Shown here in pieces: positions 60,721 to 64,000 of a stretch of DNA of 64,000 bases. Location: NCBI GenBank assembly GCA_037179385.1, contig CM074200.1, forward strand, positions 31,065,884-31,129,883, written 5' to 3'. The translations under genes were made by a program, and so were the position numbers. Position 1 is the first letter of the stretch. Every line of letters starts with the position of its first letter. Under the pieces are notes generated by a model. It had not been told where the DNA came from. It saw nothing but the letters and a program-made list of their open reading frames with translations, and made no database searches. The DNA is from Holothuria scabra. Taxonomy: Eukaryota > Echinodermata > Holothuroidea > Aspidochirotida > Holothuriidae.

Positions 60721-61309
60721 CACCAAGACAAAACAAATGATCTTGTGGTATTTGGTGTATGCTTGGCTGCAATGTGTTAGAAAGGCCATGAAGGCCTTGA
60801 ACAGAGTACCATTTTTCAGGGCCCCAAGGCCGTTGCCAAACTATGAAGGCCATGCATGGCCTTTGAAATATCTCATTATTGAATATCATTTGTTCATTAG
60901 TTCATGGGTTGTATGAATTTAACATTTATTGCCTTGGCAGGGTTTATGTGTCAAAGCAAAATATCAAAATACCATTGGAATGGATAAGAAGGTTTGAGTT
61001 AAAGAAAATTTTACTCGTAATCAATTTTTGAGGTCTTTTCATATGGTAGGCAATATATGTTTCAAAGTAGTCCTGCCCTTGCCACAGTATTCATGAGAAT
61101 AAAATTAGGGAAAAATTCTTGAGTTTTATGTGGTTTCATGAAGTCAGGTGATACACCCAGATTTCCCGAGATAGTTCTTTTTCTTTTGTTATTTGTACAT
61201 AGCAAGACAGATTGTTGGTAATTTTTGTTGCGATTTGTTGATGGGAAAACAAAGGTATAGTCACATTTGATCAATATATGATGACATTCAAAAATATATT
61301 AGGTTCAGA

Positions 61310-61506
61310 ATGATTAATAAAAATGATCAAAATAATACAATTTTTATAGAACCTCTTACACAAAGAGTCTCAAAGTGCTGAAGATTGCCCAACAGGGATT
61401 CAATATGAAATACTAAACAAACAAGGTTTTAAATGAGTTTAAATTGTTCGATAGAAGAAGAGTTCTTAACAAGAGATGGAAGATCATTCCACAATTTTGC
61501 AGAAGA
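61310..61506 (-). pseudogene. 3' end of a CR1/Jockey-like LINE
   Basis: On the minus strand the frame 61506-61429 encodes SSAKLWNDLPSLVK... and ends in TAA, the usual C-terminus of CR1/Jockey-type ORF2 proteins. After it comes a 3' UTR with GCACTTTGAGACTC and a degenerate GCGCTATA-like tail ending near 61310. Upstream of 61506 the frame is lost. Confidence 0.65.
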
Positions 61507-63447
61507 TTAAAAACATTTATCACTTTATTTGTTATTCATGTATGCCATCAAAAACTAGAGTGTAAGTTTTACCATGCAAACAAAATATGTCAAAATTTCT
61601 TAGTATTAGTGTGCACACATTAAGGCAAGGGGAAAGACAGTCCTGAAATGAAGTACTTCTGAGCACAGGGATGAATAAACTGCACAGCAGCTCTTGTGTG
61701 CCTCCTTCCTGTTGAAGCCACAAATTCAGATTTGGAACTAATTGGGGGGGAGTCATCTATGCAGGCTATGGACTGACTGAAAATTTATGACATTTGTGTG
61801 GGCCTTGAAATAGTATTGACAGCCTTTATAAAGAATTCAGTTGAATTTAGGGTTCAGTTTGATAGATATGCTTTACTGGGCCTAAAGGAGGTTGGATAAT
61901 ATCTGCTCAGGTTTGCTTTGTAAGGTACTACTGTAAAATATGTTATTTCTAATCTTTGTGAACCATTTAATGTAGTTGCTCTTTCTAAGCTAAGAGTATG
62001 GATATTTAACTGCTTATTTTCCAAAAAAGTCATCTTGGTGGAGTTGACATTTTTTGTATTTTGTTTCTTTTTATTGTACAATGCTCTCTTTTATGAACAG
62101 TTGGTCTATTATCAAGACAAACTAAGTTTCAACACTAACCCATTCACCATAAGAAGATTCTAAAATACATTACCCATAATTTCATTTCAACTTAGCTTAA
62201 GTATGTCAACTTACTATTTGATTTATTTAACATGTAGAAAATGTCATGCATATTATGCTGTGAGGGCATTTTTAGAAGTATTGAGCAGCCTAGTATTAGT
62301 GCTATAATATTTTGGGCAGAAGACAGGTTTTATGATGTGTATTAGAAAAGATGAAGTTTTGTATGTTACCAAGAATATTGCAGTGTGACACATATTTTTA
62401 TTGTTGCGTAGCTTGCAAATTTTAGTATATGGTTTGTATCATCACCTTTGCAGCATTGCTAGTAATATTTTCTCTGCTTTGCAGCCAACAGCTTTATTTG
62501 GGGACGCCATGAATTGTTTATGTAGAAGAAATTATTAGACTGGACAGAAAGCTGGTATTTGTAATTTATGAGTTGTTAAAATTTTTTAACAGGGCCCACC
62601 ACATTTTTCAAGTGTGTTTCATGAAAAAGTTCACTGCAGCAAATACTTAATTGGCCAAATTTTAGCACATCGCAGAAAAAGTGGTCATTCCGGTGTCCGG
62701 GTGACAGTTGTAGGATGAAGTGAGTAGGGATATTTAGGTTAGGCTTGAAAAGTTGTTTAGTACGGTGAAATTTGGGTTTTTTTTTTTTTTTTTAAGAAGA
62801 AAGTTTGAGTGATCTTTGCATGACATTTTAAAACAACAGCTTTGCTCTACTTTGCAAATCCACTCTTAGCAGCAGTTCTATGATTGTTTCATAGAATTGT
62901 GTATATCAAAAAATTTGGTTTCACCTTGGTATTGATTGACATTTAAAAAGGAAAAAAATCATGACCAGATTTGTGTTTGATGTGTTGATAGTTTTCATAA
63001 CATTGACCACCAATTTTTTGCAACAAAACTTTAATATGTTGACGTGGAAATGTATCCTGTGTTTTGAACATTTCTTATGCCTTACCAGCAAAATAATATC
63101 CCTAACCAGTCCAAGGTCAAATCAATAGCATTGAAAATACAGAAAAACAAAACATTGGTCAGCAAATCCATGAAATAACATTTGCTTGCTTCAAGGTCAC
63201 TTTTCTTCAAAAATCTTTCAATGTCAGCTACTAATATGCTGTAAACGGAACATAGAAAATGAATGAAAATTCACCAGAATGCTAAAAATATATCAGTTCT
63301 TGAATTTTGAGGCATCTGAGTCTTAACACACACCATCACTCACATCATTTTACTGTGAGGAGTGTGATTTTGGCACACCTGGATGAAGATTGGGAACTCA
63401 TACATATCTGTTTTCATTTCAATAAAATAGCATAGGAACCACTCTCC
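61507..63447. other. No gene identified
   Basis: AT-rich sequence. Around 63185-63290 a fragment related to the terminal inverted repeat at 63815-64000 is visible (GCTTCAAGGTCACTTTTCTT, AAACGGAACATAGAAAATGA). Confidence 0.4.
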
Positions 63448-64000
63448 TTAAAAGAATAGTCCAGAATCAAATTTATGTTTGATATGTTAAAGAGGAACAT
63501 ATTCTAAGAACTCTTGTAAAAGTTTCATTCCTTTCCCATGTTTGGTTGTCAAGATTGAAAGCAATTGAAGTTGACACATTTTCTATGAAAAGTGAACTTG
63601 AAGCAAGCAGGTGTGATGTCATGGATTCACATTGTTGGCCAATGTTATGTTTTTCTTTAATTTTTCTTCCTGCTAGTTTGACCTTGAAATTATTAGGGAT
63701 GTTATCTTGCCCCTAAGGCACATTAAGTTCTTAAAATCCCATTGCTCAGGATGTACCAATGATATTTATATTTGAAAGTTTTCTCGCATAAAATTGGTGT
63801 AAATTATAAGTAAATACAAACCATTGGCTGACAATGTGAAGCCATGACATCACGCCTGCTTGCTCCAAGTTCATTTTATGTAGAAAAATTGCCACATTCA
63901 GTCGCTGATATCTTGAGAACGGAACATGGGAAATTAATGAAACTTTCACAAAATGCTTAGAATATGTTCCTTTTTAACATATCAAAATGAATTTGGCTTT
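63448..64000. mobile_element. Large inverted-repeat element cut by the window end
   Basis: The stretch 63465-63648 and the complement of 63815-64000 match over about 185 bp (GATATGTTAAAGAGGAACAT against GATATGTTAAAAAGGAACAT; GCAAGCAGGTGTGATGTCAT against GCAAGCAGGCGTGATGTCAT). A TTAA at 63448-63451 precedes the left arm, so a TTAA-type element is possible. The right edge is outside the window. Confidence 0.7.

Overview
The window looks like a nuclear chromosome segment from an animal. Genes are split by long GT-AG introns, and most of the DNA is decayed transposons and short non-autonomous elements. GTAGGCCTA-type words, non-LTR retroelement 3' ends and hAT fragments resemble a marine invertebrate deuterostome, perhaps an echinoderm; that placement is a guess from style, not a species call. 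No bacterial operon, CRISPR array, rRNA or convincing functional tRNA was seen.

The one well-supported gene is a tetraspanin on the + strand of the CD151/TSPAN11 type. Seven exons (47801-48066, 49075-49266, 50181-50255, 52413-52517, 55051-55209, 58141-58224, 60020-60088) carry four membrane segments, a six-cysteine large loop with CCG and PDSCC motifs, and a C-terminal YxxL sorting motif. From the internal ATG at 47983 the product is 255 aa, the usual CD151 size. The frame stays open upstream, and a phase-compatible candidate exon 7.7 kb away (39973-40084) would make a 353-aa form with a 98-residue acidic/His-Pro-rich N-terminal extension.

Region by region: 1-18.4 kb is a graveyard of hAT-like elements. 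Three have 8-bp target duplications (two exact, one with a single mismatch), and there is also an L1-like ORF2 relic (13.5-15.0 kb) and a 403-bp fold-back element. From 19 to 37 kb there are many copies of a ~300-bp element flanked by TTAA, a tandem duplication with a filled and an empty site, and at 30.1-36.2 kb a three-level nest. In that nest a ~210-bp TA-flanked inverted-repeat element holds a 5'-truncated non-LTR retrotransposon, which in turn is split by a 3.4-kb element flanked by TTA with a hairpin at each end. From 37 to 60 kb lie the tetraspanin and its introns, which hold more MITEs and two solo LTRs with target duplications, one ending 152 bp before coding exon 2. From 60 to 64 kb lie the 3' UTR, a LINE 3' end, and a large inverted repeat running off the window.

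I found no clearly new cellular system. The most unusual items are the 3.4-kb hairpin-ended element inside the reverse transcriptase, the GAGTGA-rich fold-back element whose empty site can be read from sister copies, and the possible N-terminally extended tetraspanin with an LTR beside its shorter start. Family names below are from memory of family hallmarks; no database search was run.
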